A DNA stretch of 64,000 bases. Origin: Amycolatopsis sp. EV170708-02-1 (GTDB lineage: Bacteria; Actinomycetota; Actinomycetes; Mycobacteriales; Pseudonocardiaceae). The translations under genes and the position numbers were made by a program. The notes under the pieces were generated by a model that searched no databases, was not told the origin of the DNA, and saw nothing but the letters and a program-made list of their open reading frames with translations. Positions within the stretch are counted from its first letter, which is position 1; each line of letters starts with the position of its first letter. Location of the stretch: the NCBI RefSeq assembly GCF_022479115.1, contig NZ_CP092497.1, forward strand, positions 8,618,001 through 8,682,000. Direction: 5' to 3'. Positions 9,339 through 18,786 of the stretch are shown here, piece by piece.

Positions 9339-9384
9339 CTCGTGAGTGGCAAGGACGGTTCTAACCGTCCTTGCCACTCACGAG
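9339..9384. terminator. Perfect 46-nt palindrome
   Basis: 22-bp arms (9339-9360 and 9363-9384) pair without a mismatch around a 2-nt CT centre; the arm begins CTCGTGAGTGGCAAGGACGG. It lies 10 nt after the L,D-transpeptidase stop on the minus strand and 35 nt before the hydrolase start. Most simply a terminator; as DNA it would also be a cruciform or dimer-binding site. Confidence 0.7.
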
Positions 9385-9393
9385 GCCGACCGG

Positions 9394-10566
9394 CTACTTG
9401 ATCGCCGAAAGCGCCTTCCAGGACTTCCAGTCGTAGAACCAGTTCTTGACGTCCGATTTGGTCGGGCTGCCCAGTTTCGAACCGGTGATCTCGACCGGGT
9501 CGCCGATCATCGCCGAGTCGAAGTACTTCTTGGCGTCCGCTTCGAGCAGGTTCACGCAGCCGTGCGAGGTGTTGGCCTTGCCGATGTTCGCCGCGTTGTC
9601 CTGGTTCTCGTGGATGTACTCGCCGTTGTTCGAGATCCGGCAGGACCACTTCTTGTTGACGTTGGTGTAGCCGTAGCGCGCGTTGTCGAACCGCGCCATC
9701 GGCTCCTTCGTCATCACGATGAACGTGCCGTTGGGGGTGTTGCGCTGGACGTCGGAGTCCAGTCCGTTCGAGCAGGGGTAGCTCGCCGATTCCGATCCGC
9801 CCCGGTAGACCTTCATCACGTGGTCCGGGGTGTTGATCTTGACCACCTGGTTGCGGCCGATCTTGAACTCGGTCGTCACGTCGGCCTTGCCGTACGCGCC
9901 GCCGCCGAGCGCGACGCCGTAGAGCTTCGCCTCGACGTTGACCTTGATGTTCGCCGGCCAGTACTCCTTGGGCCGCCAGTCGACCTGCGTATCCGACAGC
10001 CAGCCCCAGGAGCCCTCGACGTCCTTGTCGGTCTTCACCTTGAGCGCCTTCTCGGCGGCCGCCTTGTCCTTCACCGGGGACGCGAACTTCACGCTGATCG
10101 GCATCGCGACGCCGACCTCGGCGTCGTCGGTCGGGTTCAGCGTGGCGCGAACCTCCTTGGCGGGCTTGACCGTGCTGAACGAGCCCTTGAACTCGGCGGG
10201 CTTGTTGTCGCTGCCCGTGGCCTTCGCGGCGTACGTGTACGTCTTGCCGTAGCCGAGGACCTCGGTGCTGGTCCAGGTGAGTCCGTCGGGGGAAAGCTCG
10301 CCCTTCACGTCCTTGCCGCTGTCCCCGGTGACCTTGACCTCGGTGAGCTTGCCGTCGGCGACCTTCACCACGACCGGCGTCACCACGGACGCGTCCTTGG
10401 CGTCGGCGGCGGGTTCGGCGGTGATCTTCGCGACCGGGGCGGCGTTCTGCTCCCCGCCGCTGCCTTCCGGCTTGGCGTTCCCGTCTTCCCCGCTGGAGCA
10501 GGCAGCGGCCAGCATGGCCGCCCCCGCGGCGAGCGCGGCCTTGAACACCGAGCGCCGTTCGATCAC
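9394..10566 (-). CDS. L,D-transpeptidase lipoprotein (YkuD domain)
   Basis: Peptidoglycan 3-3 cross-linking enzyme on the outer membrane face, 390 residues. The GTG start at 10566 has GGAGG 6 nt upstream. The signal VIERRSVFKAALAAGAAM leads to lipobox LAAAC. Two Ig-like domains (about 50-250) precede the YkuD domain, whose catalytic motif reads HENQDN with the nucleophilic Cys in TSHGCVNLLEADAKKYF. Placement next to murB matches lprQ (Rv0483) of mycobacteria. A paralogue starts at 62914. Confidence 0.93.
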   Translation of the reverse strand: MIERRSVFKAALAAGAAMLAAACSSGEDGNAKPEGSGGEQNAAPVAKITAEPAADAKDASVVTPVVVKVADGKLTEVKVTGDSGKDVKGELSPDGLTWTSTEVLGYGKTYTYAAKATGSDNKPAEFKGSFSTVKPAKEVRATLNPTDDAEVGVAMPISVKFASPVKDKAAAEKALKVKTDKDVEGSWGWLSDTQVDWRPKEYWPANIKVNVEAKLYGVALGGGAYGKADVTTEFKIGRNQVVKINTPDHVMKVYRGGSESASYPCSNGLDSDVQRNTPNGTFIVMTKEPMARFDNARYGYTNVNKKWSCRISNNGEYIHENQDNAANIGKANTSHGCVNLLEADAKKYFDSAMIGDPVEITGSKLGSPTKSDVKNWFYDWKSWKALSAIK

Positions 10567-10703
10567 CGTGTACCTCCCATGAAGATCCCCGCGAGCTTCT
10601 ACCCGCTCAGCGCCGGGAACCTCTCCGACGTTACCCGCGGCGACGGAACTCACCCTCGCCCCTCAGAGGGATAGACGCACGAGGGTGGCGTGGGGTTGTT
10701 CGC

Positions 10704-11756
10704 TCAAAGCGCGCAGTTGATGAGCAGGGGTTCAGGGTGCAGCGAAACGCCGAAGCGCGCCTCGACGCCGTCGCGCACTTCGCGCGCCAGAGCGAGAAGG
10801 TCCTCGGTCGAGGCCTTGCCCCGGTTCGTGAGCGCGAGCGTGTGCTTCGTCGACAGCGAGACACGGCCGCCGGGCCCTTCGTGCCCCTTCGCGAACCCGG
10901 CGCGCTCGATCAGCCAGGCCGCGGACAGCTTCGTGCCGCCGGGCGCCGGGTACTGCGGCACGCGCACGTCCTCGCCGACCACGTCCACGATGCCCGCCAG
11001 CACCTTCGCCAGCCGCGCCTCCCCGATGATCGGGTTGGTGAAGAACGAGCCCGCGCTCCAGGTGTCGTGGTCGTCGGCGTCCAAGACCATGCCCTTGCCG
11101 CGACGCAGCCCGAGGACCGCTTCGCGCGCTTCGGCCGCCGGGACCCGGTCACCGATCTCGACGCCGAGCGTGCGGGCGAGTTCGGCGTAGCGGATCGGGG
11201 CGGAGAGGCCGTCCTCGTTGACCTTGAAACGCACCGTGAGCACGACGCCCGCGTCGGTCCCCTTCAGGATCGACGTGCGATACCCGAAGCCGAGCTCGTC
11301 GGCGGTCAGCGTGCGGATCTCGCGGGTGGCGCGGTCGTAGAGGTCGACCGAGACCAGAGATTCGGCCACCTCGCAGCCGTACGCGCCGACGTTCTGGATC
11401 GGCGTCGCGCCGACCGAACCGGGGATCCCGGAGAGGCATTCGAGCCCGCCGATGCCCTCGGCGACCAGGCCCTCGACGAAACCGTCCCAGTTCTCACCCG
11501 CCGCGACCTCGACGAGATCTCCGTCACGTGTCCAGCCGGTGTTGTCCACCTTCAGCACCGTGCCCTCGAAACCGTCGTCGGCGACGACGAGGTTCGAGCC
11601 GCCGCCGAGCAGCAGGACCGGCTCGCCCGCTTCGTCGGCTTCGCGGACCGCGTCGACCAGGTCCTGCACGGTCTTCGCCTCGGCATAACGCCGCGCCGGA
11701 CCGCCGAGACGCAACGTGGTGTGATCGGCGAGGGTGGGAGTTTCGGCAGTGCTCAC
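10704..11756 (-). CDS. murB: UDP-N-acetylenolpyruvoylglucosamine reductase MurB
   Basis: FAD-dependent NADPH reductase of 350 residues that completes UDP-MurNAc synthesis in the cytoplasm. The N-terminus TLADHTTLRLGGPARRYAEA and FAD-binding GEPVLLLGGGSNLVVADDGF are diagnostic. GLECLSGIPGSVGATPIQNVGAYG and the catalytic Ser region WSAGSFFTNPI follow. Length fits actinobacterial type I MurB. It is divergent from the DUF2505 gene with only 26 bp between starts, as in Rv0481c-Rv0482. Confidence 0.97.
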   Translation of the reverse strand: MSTAETPTLADHTTLRLGGPARRYAEAKTVQDLVDAVREADEAGEPVLLLGGGSNLVVADDGFEGTVLKVDNTGWTRDGDLVEVAAGENWDGFVEGLVAEGIGGLECLSGIPGSVGATPIQNVGAYGCEVAESLVSVDLYDRATREIRTLTADELGFGYRTSILKGTDAGVVLTVRFKVNEDGLSAPIRYAELARTLGVEIGDRVPAAEAREAVLGLRRGKGMVLDADDHDTWSAGSFFTNPIIGEARLAKVLAGIVDVVGEDVRVPQYPAPGGTKLSAAWLIERAGFAKGHEGPGGRVSLSTKHTLALTNRGKASTEDLLALAREVRDGVEARFGVSLHPEPLLINCAL

Positions 11757-11782
11757 GCCCGTGAACGGTACTGTCTGGCGCC

Positions 11783-12280
11783 ATGGCCTCCCGTATCGAG
11801 CACCGCTCAGCGTTCTCCGCAGACCTCGCGACCACGTTCGACGCGGTCGCCGGCGAGGCGGCGCTGCGGGCGAGGCTGGAGCAGATCGGCGGCGACGACG
11901 CGGAACTGCTGGAGTACGTCCCGGCCGAAGACGGAGTGCGCTACAAGCTGCGTCAGGGCATCAGCTCGGACAAGCTCCCGTCGGCCGTGCGGACGCTGCA
12001 CCGGGGCGACCTGATCGTCGAGCGCGAGCAGAGCTGGAAGGCGGCCGGGGACGGCTACACCGGCACCGCGACGGCGGTGGTCTCGGGCGTGCCGGGTGAG
12101 ATCACCGCGAAGACGTCGCTGACCGCCGAGGGCGGGCGGACGACGCTGGTGAACAGCGGCCAGGTCAAGGTGCGGATCCCGTTCGTCGGCGGAAAGCTGG
12201 AGGGCGTGATCGCCGAACAGGTCACCAAGCTGCTGGAGCGCGAGGCGGAATTCGTCGCGAAATGGCTGGCCGAGCGCTGA
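11783..12280 (+). CDS. DUF2505 domain-containing protein
   Basis: A 165-residue protein resembling polyketide cyclase/SRPBCC folds: MASRIEHRSAFSADLATTFDAVAGEAALRARL at the start, then alternating strands and the C-terminal helix GVIAEQVTKLLEREAEFVAKWL. DUF2505 is the family of Rv0481c, which is likewise divergent from murB. No catalytic residues are assigned. Its last 19 nt overlap the next gene's start, so the two are probably cotranscribed. Confidence 0.85.
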   Translation: MASRIEHRSAFSADLATTFDAVAGEAALRARLEQIGGDDAELLEYVPAEDGVRYKLRQGISSDKLPSAVRTLHRGDLIVEREQSWKAAGDGYTGTATAVVSGVPGEITAKTSLTAEGGRTTLVNSGQVKVRIPFVGGKLEGVIAEQVTKLLEREAEFVAKWLAER

Positions 12281-13059
12281 AACCGGTCGGGGCACCGACA
12301 CGGGGCACGACCAACCCCAACCGGCTCCGCCGCGTGGACCGGTGGCTCGCGAGCGATCCGGGAGCGACGCGGCTGCTGCGCGGCGCGGACGAACCGCTCG
12401 TGGTGGACCTCGGCTACGGCGCCTCACCGGTGACCACGGTCGAGATGGCGCGCCGGCTGCGCACGGTCCGTCGCGACGTCCGCGTGCTGGGCCTGGAGCT
12501 GGACGCCGAACGGGTCGCCGTCGCGCAATCCGCCGTCGACCGGCCGTGGCTGGACTTCCGGCGTGGCGGCTTCGAACTCGCCGGGACCCAGCCGGTGCTG
12601 GTGCGCGCGTTCAACGTCCTGCGGCAGTACGACGAAGCCGAGGTCCCGGGTGCCTGGTCGCTCATGCTGGACGCGATGGCACCGGGCGGACTGCTCGTCG
12701 AAGGCACCTGCGACGAGATCGGACGGCTGAGCACCTGGGTCGCCGTCGGGCGCGACGGGCCGCGCACGCTGACCCTGTCGGTCCATCTCGCCAGCCTGGA
12801 ACGTCCGTCCACAGTGGCCGAACGGCTGCCCAAGATCCTCATCCATCGCAACGTTCCCGGCGAACGGGTCCACGAACTACTGTCCACTTTGGATACTTGT
12901 TGGGCGACGGCGGCACCGCATCAGAACTTCGGCGTCCGTGCCCGCTGGGCGCACGCCGTCCACCTGCTGACTGCCCGGGGCTGGCCGGTGCTGAACCGCC
13001 CGTCGCGGTGGCGGCTGGGTGAACTCACGGTGCCGTGGTCGTCGGTGGCCCCGGAGTAG
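12262..13059 (+). CDS. SAM-dependent methyltransferase-like protein
   Basis: A 265-residue class I methyltransferase-like protein. The SAM-binding strand is PLVVDLGYGASPVTTVEMARRL (about 45-65), followed by VLGLELDAERVAVAQSAV, where the acidic residue usually contacts the ribose. Later parts (FNVLRQYDEAEVPGAWSLMLDAMAPGGLLVEGTCDEIGR) fit motif IV-V. The usual DxGxG is altered to DLGYGAS, so activity is not certain. The start at 12262 overlaps the DUF2505 gene by 19 nt. Substrate unknown. Confidence 0.75.
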   Translation: MAGRALKPVGAPTRGTTNPNRLRRVDRWLASDPGATRLLRGADEPLVVDLGYGASPVTTVEMARRLRTVRRDVRVLGLELDAERVAVAQSAVDRPWLDFRRGGFELAGTQPVLVRAFNVLRQYDEAEVPGAWSLMLDAMAPGGLLVEGTCDEIGRLSTWVAVGRDGPRTLTLSVHLASLERPSTVAERLPKILIHRNVPGERVHELLSTLDTCWATAAPHQNFGVRARWAHAVHLLTARGWPVLNRPSRWRLGELTVPWSSVAPE

Positions 13060-13122
13060 GAATTCACCGGTCGAACCCCGCTCCGTCACCCCAAAGCGAC
13101 CTGCGGTGATCACCATGGAACC

Positions 13123-13782
13123 GTGGAACTGCTGGAGTACGTCACCGGGCTGCTCGAGGGCACGCTCGGATCGCCCTGGCTGTGGGTGATCGTGTTCCTC
13201 GTGTCCGGGTTGGACGCGCTCCTCCCGTTCATGCCGAGCGAGACCACCGTCATCACCGTCGCCGTCCTGATCGGCACGGACTTCTCCTTGCTGGCGCTGC
13301 TCGCGCTGATCGCCGCGCTCGGGGCCTGGCTGGGCGACTGTCTCGGCTACACCGTCGGCGCCGCCGCGGGCCCGCGGGCGCTGGCCCGGCTGCAGCGCGG
13401 CCCGGACGGGGTCCGGCGCTACGAATGGGCGAAGATCCAGGTGCGGCGCAACGCGGTCCTGCTGATCCTCGCCGCCCGCTACCTGCCCGGCGGCCGCGTC
13501 GCGAGCGGGCTCGCCAACGGCAGCCTCGGCTACCCGCCACGCAAATTCATCCCGCTCGACGCCCTCGGCGCGGGCATCTGGGCGGTGTACAGCGTCCTGA
13601 TCGGGCTCGTCGGCGGAGCCGCCTTCGCGGACGAACCGGAGAAGGGCCTTCTGCTGTCCTTCGCGCTCGGCCTCCTGCTGGTCGCGGCGATCGAGATCGG
13701 GCGGCGCGTCCGCGTCCGCATCCTGACCCGGCGCCACGCCGCGGCCGGGACCAGCGACAATGGTGTGCGTGTCGAACCCTGA
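13123..13782 (+). CDS. DedA family membrane protein
   Basis: Polytopic membrane protein of 219 residues, GTG start. SPWLWVIVFLVSGLDALLPFMPSETTV and the downstream glycine/arginine motif VLLILAARYLPGGRVASGLANG are DedA/VTT-domain hallmarks. Four to five membrane segments can be read. The family is tied to undecaprenyl-phosphate or phospholipid flipping and membrane-potential homeostasis. The C-terminal basic tail overlaps the purU start by 23 nt. Confidence 0.9.
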   Translation: MELLEYVTGLLEGTLGSPWLWVIVFLVSGLDALLPFMPSETTVITVAVLIGTDFSLLALLALIAALGAWLGDCLGYTVGAAAGPRALARLQRGPDGVRRYEWAKIQVRRNAVLLILAARYLPGGRVASGLANGSLGYPPRKFIPLDALGAGIWAVYSVLIGLVGGAAFADEPEKGLLLSFALGLLLVAAIEIGRRVRVRILTRRHAAAGTSDNGVRVEP

Positions 13783-14644
13783 ACGTCGCTATGTGATCTC
13801 CTTCGGCTGCCCTGACCGCACCGGCATCATCGCCCGCATCTCGGGTTTCCTCGCCGAGCACGGCGGCTGGATCGTCGAAGCGGCGTACCACACGGACCCC
13901 GACACCGGCTGGTTCTTCACGCGCCAGGTCGTGCGCGCCGATTCGCTCCCGTTCGACGCCGCCGAGCTGCGTACGCGCTTCGCCGAGGTCGCGAAATCGC
14001 TTTCGGACGAGTCGAGCTGGCAGGTCAGCGACACCGGCGAGCGCCGCCGCGCGGTGATCCTCGTCTCCAAGGCCGGGCACTGCCTCTACGACCTGCTCGG
14101 CCGGGTCGCGTCCGGGGAGCTGGACGTCGACGTCGCCGCCGTCATCGGCAACCACGCCTCCCTGGGCGACATCACCCGCGCCCACGGCATCCCGTTCCAC
14201 CACGTCCCGTTCCCCGCCGGCGACCCGGCCGCCAAGGCGTCCGCGTTCGCCGAAGTACGGAAACTGGTCGACGAGCACGACCCGCACGCAGTCGTCCTCG
14301 CAAGATTCATGCAGGTCCTGCCCCCGGAACTGTGCGAGGCGTGGGCCGGGCGGGCGCTCAACATCCACCACAGCTTCCTGCCGTCGTTCGTCGGCGCGCG
14401 GCCGTATCACCAGGCCCACGCGCGCGGCGTGAAACTCATCGGCGCGACCTGCCACTACGTCACCGCCGACCTCGACGCGGGCCCGATCGTCGACCAGGAC
14501 GTCATCCGCGTCGACCACGGCGACTCGGTCGAGGACATGGTCCGCAAGGGCCGCGACATCGAGAAGGTGACGCTGGCGCGCGGGCTCCGGTGGCATCTGG
14601 AGGGCCGCGTGCTGGTGCACGGGAACCGGACTGTCGTGTTCTAG
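13760..14644 (+). CDS. purU: Formyltetrahydrofolate deformylase
   Basis: Hydrolyses 10-formyl-THF to formate and THF, balancing one-carbon pools. The 294-residue protein has an N-terminal ACT domain (RRYVISFGCPDRTGIIARISGFLAEHGGWIVEA) and a C-terminal formyltransferase fold. The catalytic region is LNIHHSFLPSFVGARPYHQAHARGVKLIGATCHYV, followed by the key Asp in LDAGPIVDQDV. Length is typical. The ATG at 13760 is used; GTGs a few codons later are alternatives. Confidence 0.96.
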   Translation: MVCVSNPERRYVISFGCPDRTGIIARISGFLAEHGGWIVEAAYHTDPDTGWFFTRQVVRADSLPFDAAELRTRFAEVAKSLSDESSWQVSDTGERRRAVILVSKAGHCLYDLLGRVASGELDVDVAAVIGNHASLGDITRAHGIPFHHVPFPAGDPAAKASAFAEVRKLVDEHDPHAVVLARFMQVLPPELCEAWAGRALNIHHSFLPSFVGARPYHQAHARGVKLIGATCHYVTADLDAGPIVDQDVIRVDHGDSVEDMVRKGRDIEKVTLARGLRWHLEGRVLVHGNRTVVF

Positions 14645-14659
14645 TGGTTCACTGTCGTT

Positions 14660-15289
14660 ATGGGGACCTCAGAGATCAAAGTGATCGAGACGCACGAAGC
14701 GCTGCGTGAGCATCTCGGCCACCCGGCCGAGCGCACCAAGGGGAAGATCATCCCCTTCCTCGATCCGCACGCGCGCACGCTGATCGAGCACTCGCCGTTC
14801 TACCTGCTGGCGACGGCGTCGTCCGACGGGACCTGTGACGTCTCCCCGCGGGGCGACCCGGCCGGTTCGGTGAAGGTGCTCGACGACAAGACGCTGGTGC
14901 TGGCGGACAGGCCGGGCAACAAACTGCTCGACAGCCAGACCAACATCCTCGAAAACCCGCACGCCGGGCTGCTGTTCCTGGTGCCGGGGATGAACGAGAC
15001 CCTGCGGATCAACGGCCGCGCGAAACTGGTCGCGGACGGGCCGTTCTTCGACGATCTCGTGGTCAAGGGGAAGCGGCCGGCGCTGGCGATCCTGGTCGAG
15101 GTCGAAGAGCTGTACATGCACTGTGCCAAGGCTTTCCTGCGGTCGTCGCTGTGGAAGCCGGAGACGTGGCCGGAGCGGTCCAGCCTGCCGACCGCGGGCC
15201 AGATCTTCCGTGACCAGATGAAGCTGGACATGTCGGCGGAGGCACTGGACGCCGCGCTGACCGAAGGCGCGCTCACGACGCAGTACTGA
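14660..15289 (+). CDS. Pyridoxamine 5'-phosphate oxidase family (FMN-binding) protein
   Basis: A 209-residue split-barrel flavoprotein. FYLLATASSDGTCDVSPRGDPAGSVKVLD is the FMN-phosphate contact strand pair, and LLFLVPGMNETLRINGRAKL and VEELYMHCAKAFLRSSLW are typical of the MSMEG_1061-type FMN-dependent PPOX subfamily. True pyridoxine oxidase is unlikely because PLP-site residues are not evident. It follows purU by 15 nt, so one operon is likely. Physiological substrate unknown. Confidence 0.85.
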   Translation: MGTSEIKVIETHEALREHLGHPAERTKGKIIPFLDPHARTLIEHSPFYLLATASSDGTCDVSPRGDPAGSVKVLDDKTLVLADRPGNKLLDSQTNILENPHAGLLFLVPGMNETLRINGRAKLVADGPFFDDLVVKGKRPALAILVEVEELYMHCAKAFLRSSLWKPETWPERSSLPTAGQIFRDQMKLDMSAEALDAALTEGALTTQY

Positions 15290-15291
15290 GC

Positions 15292-15336
15292 CGAAGGACG
15301 CCTTCCTCGCATGAGATGCGGGGAAAGCGTCCTTCG
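15292..15336. terminator. Palindrome, GAAGGACGCTTTC family, copy 3
   Basis: A 45-nt near-perfect hairpin: arm CGAAGGACGCCTTCCTCGCAT and its partner differ by isolated mismatches, loop GAG. It begins 2 nt after the stop of the plus-strand gene and ends 8 nt before the end of the minus-strand oxidoreductase. Convergent position suggests bidirectional termination. Confidence 0.6.
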
Positions 15337-15344
15337 CTTCAGGG

Positions 15345-16343
<999 letters not shown>

Positions 16344-16442
16344 GAGGTAACTCCAAGTCTGTTGCCGAAGCGGGGCGATCGCCCCGTATTCACGTCGGGT
16401 ACAACGAGGGAACCGGGGCGACCATTCCGGTTGTGGCGAGCG

Positions 16443-16877
16443 CTACACGACCTCGGCGAGCTTGCCGAGCACGCCCTCGTAGATGCGCTTGAGCCCACCG
16501 GGCGCGAACGTCTTCTCGAAGAAGCCACCGATGCCGCCCGCGCCGTCCCAGGTGGTCTCGATGCGGACGAGGCTGCCGCCCGGCACCTCGCGGACGGTCC
16601 AGGTGGTGACCATGCTGGAGTTCGCGTCGGTCTCGACGAGGGTGCCTTCGGACGGCTCGGTCACCGTCGCGGCGACGTCACGCACGCGCTTCGACGTGGC
16701 CTGCAGCTTCCAGCGCGCCTTCGTGCCCGCGCCGGCGCCGCCTTCCGTGACCTCGTAGTCGCGGTAGTGCTCCGTCAGCAGCTTCGGCCGGGTTTCGGCG
16801 TAGTCCGCGACGAGCGCCCTGACCTTGTCCGCCGGCGCCTCGATGGTGCGCTCCGCGACGGCCGTGACCTTTCCCAT
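16443..16877 (-). CDS. SRPBCC / polyketide cyclase-like protein
   Basis: A 144-residue START-like protein. The ATG at 16877 follows a GGGAGTGG ribosome site, which excludes upstream in-frame starts inside the palindrome at 16966. AERTIEAPADKVRALVADYAETRPKLLTEHYRDYEV opens the fold and GGIGGFFEKTFAPGGLKRIYEGVLGKL is the long C-terminal helix that covers the ligand cavity. Such proteins bind hydrophobic ligands; no substrate can be named. Confidence 0.85.
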   Translation of the reverse strand: MGKVTAVAERTIEAPADKVRALVADYAETRPKLLTEHYRDYEVTEGGAGAGTKARWKLQATSKRVRDVAATVTEPSEGTLVETDANSSMVTTWTVREVPGGSLVRIETTWDGAGGIGGFFEKTFAPGGLKRIYEGVLGKLAEVV

Positions 16878-16965
16878 CCCACTCCCTTTCACCCGTGTTG
16901 CAAGACAGCGTCCACGATTCCACCGCTGCTCGCAGGGGGAGCGCGCACCCCCTGCCCCGGACGCG

Positions 16966-17012
16966 ATGAAAGGTCCCTTCCTCGCGAATTTCGCAAGGCA
17001 GGGACCTTTCAT
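16966..17012. terminator. 47-nt palindrome, variant of the GAAGG family
   Basis: The arm starts ATGAAAGGTCCCTTCCTCGC and pairs with its partner with two mismatches over 23 bp. It lies 18 nt after the stop codon of the betaine-binding protein gene (minus strand). The order of the stem is as in the GAAGGACGCTTTC copies but with GGTCCC substituted on both sides. Likely terminator. Confidence 0.6.
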
Positions 17013-17029
17013 AGCGCGTGCGATGGGAG

Positions 17030-17956
17030 CTAAATGAGGGACTTCTCCTTCAGCCAGTCCTTCGCGACGTCTCCCGGCTTCTCGCCGTCCGAGTCGACGC
17101 GCTTGTTCAGCTCACGCAGCTGCCCGGTGTCGAGCGCCTTGCTCACCGCGTTGACGACGGCCGCGAAGTCGGCGCCGCGTTCGTCGAGGACCTTCTTGTT
17201 CACCGCGGGAACGACGTTCTCGGTCGGCACGATGGCGAGGTCGTCCTCCAGCGCCACGAACTGCGGGTCGCCGACGAGCGGGCTCACCGAGTCGACCGGG
17301 ATGACGGTGACCTTGCCGGACCGCAGCTGCTCGACGCGCGGCCCCGCCTCCTGCACCGTCTGGAACGTGGCCTTCAGCTTGTAGACGTCGGTGAAGCCCT
17401 TGAAGCAGGGAAGCCGTTCCGCGCACTCCGGAGCGCCGGCGACGGTGACCTGGCCGACCTTGGCCAGATCGCTGATCTTCGCCAGCCCCTTCTCCTTGGC
17501 GAGATCGGCCTTCACGATGTAGGTGTTCTTGTTCTCCGCCGGCGAGTAGTCCAGCAGGCCGATGCCGGACGGCTCGAACAGCTTCTTGAGCTGTTCGTGC
17601 TCGCCCGCCGCGTCCTTCGCGGCCTCCTTGCCGAAGCCGGTGCTGATGGCGGCGCCCTGGTACTCCGGGACGAACTGGAGCTCGCCGGACTTCAGCGCCG
17701 GGTACATCAGCTCGCGCGAACCGAGGTTCAGCTTGCGGGTGATCGGATAACCCTTGGCCTCCAACGCGTTCGCGTACAGCTCGGCGAGGATCACGCTGTC
17801 GGTGAAGTTGAAGGAGGCGACCACGATCGGCGCCCCGCCCTTGCTCTGCGCGGCCGGGGCCGCCGCGTCGTCGCCACCCCCACAGGCGGTCATACCGAGG
17901 ACGGCGGCGGCGAGCACCGCGCCCACTCGAACATTCCGTGTCCAGCGCACGTGCAC
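17030..17956 (-). CDS. Glycine betaine/choline ABC transporter substrate-binding lipoprotein
   Basis: A 308-residue lipoprotein with signal peptide and lipobox GMTAC (Cys near 25). The mature part is an OpuAC/OpuBC-type type II binding fold: PIVVASFNFTDSVILAELYANALEAKGYPI, RELMYPALKSGELQFVPEYQGAAI, and KLKATFQTVQEAGPRVEQLRSGKVTVIPVDSVSPLVGDPQFVALEDD. These bind quaternary ammonium osmolytes. It is transcribed divergently from two permease genes. No ATPase gene is adjacent, which is unusual. Confidence 0.9.
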   Translation of the reverse strand: MHVRWTRNVRVGAVLAAAVLGMTACGGGDDAAAPAAQSKGGAPIVVASFNFTDSVILAELYANALEAKGYPITRKLNLGSRELMYPALKSGELQFVPEYQGAAISTGFGKEAAKDAAGEHEQLKKLFEPSGIGLLDYSPAENKNTYIVKADLAKEKGLAKISDLAKVGQVTVAGAPECAERLPCFKGFTDVYKLKATFQTVQEAGPRVEQLRSGKVTVIPVDSVSPLVGDPQFVALEDDLAIVPTENVVPAVNKKVLDERGADFAAVVNAVSKALDTGQLRELNKRVDSDGEKPGDVAKDWLKEKSLI

Positions 17957-18084
17957 ACTCCTATGACTCGTTCAGAGGAATGGACAGTATCTCCGGGTCA
18001 CGACAGAATCCACATTTTGAGAGTTGCACCCCTTGCGCTCCCAGAGAACGGAATCCGGCGCCCCGAACGGGGTAAGGTCGGCCG

Positions 18085-18786
18085 GTGCGCGCCTCCTCCG
18101 TGTTCCCCGTTCCCGCCCAGGGCGGACGGCCGCTCTTCGAGTGGCGGTGGGTGGACCGCCACCTCGACGAGATCTTCGAGCGGCTCGGTGAGCACATCAC
18201 CCTGACCGCGGCGGCGCTCGCCATCGGGCTGGTGGTGTCGATCGGTGTTTCCGCGATTTCGCTGCGTCGCCGATGGTTCTACGTGATCGCGTTGGGCACG
18301 GCCGGTTCCTTGTACGTCATCCCAAGTCTCGGCGCCTTCGCCGTTCTGGTTCCCTTCACCGGCTTGACGTCCTTCACCACCGCGGTGATCCCGTTGGCGA
18401 CGTACACGTTGCTGATCCTCATCCGCAACATCGTCACCGGCGTCGAACAAGTACCCAAGGAAGTCCGCGAAGCCGCGATAGGTATGGGTTTCACGCGGTC
18501 TCGCTTGCTGTGGCAGGTCGAACTCCCGCTCGCGCTGCCGGTGGTGGTCGCGGGCCTGCGGGTCGCGGCGGTGACCACGATCGGGCTCGTGACGGTGACT
18601 TCGATGCTCGGCAAGGGCGGCCTGGGGTACTTCATCCGCAACGGCATCCAGACCGCGACACCGAACCCGACGTCGATCATCGTCGGCGTCGTGCTTTCCG
18701 TGGTACTGGCCGTGGTGGTGGATCTGCTGCTGTGGCTCGGTGGGCGCGCGCTCGCGCCGTGGTCGCGGAAGGCGGCGTCGCGATGA
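18085..18786 (+). CDS. ABC transporter permease (glycine betaine type), subunit 1
   Basis: A 233-residue inner-membrane permease, GTG start. After VDRHLDEIFERLGEHITLTAAALAIGL it has five to six membrane helices. The coupling loop is EVPKEVREAAIGMGFTRSRLLWQVELPLALP (EAA motif), the docking site for the ATPase. The stop overlaps the next start (ATGA). Probable partner of the divergent binding protein. The pair of permeases implies a heterodimeric channel. Confidence 0.92.
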   Translation: MRASSVFPVPAQGGRPLFEWRWVDRHLDEIFERLGEHITLTAAALAIGLVVSIGVSAISLRRRWFYVIALGTAGSLYVIPSLGAFAVLVPFTGLTSFTTAVIPLATYTLLILIRNIVTGVEQVPKEVREAAIGMGFTRSRLLWQVELPLALPVVVAGLRVAAVTTIGLVTVTSMLGKGGLGYFIRNGIQTATPNPTSIIVGVVLSVVLAVVVDLLLWLGGRALAPWSRKAASR

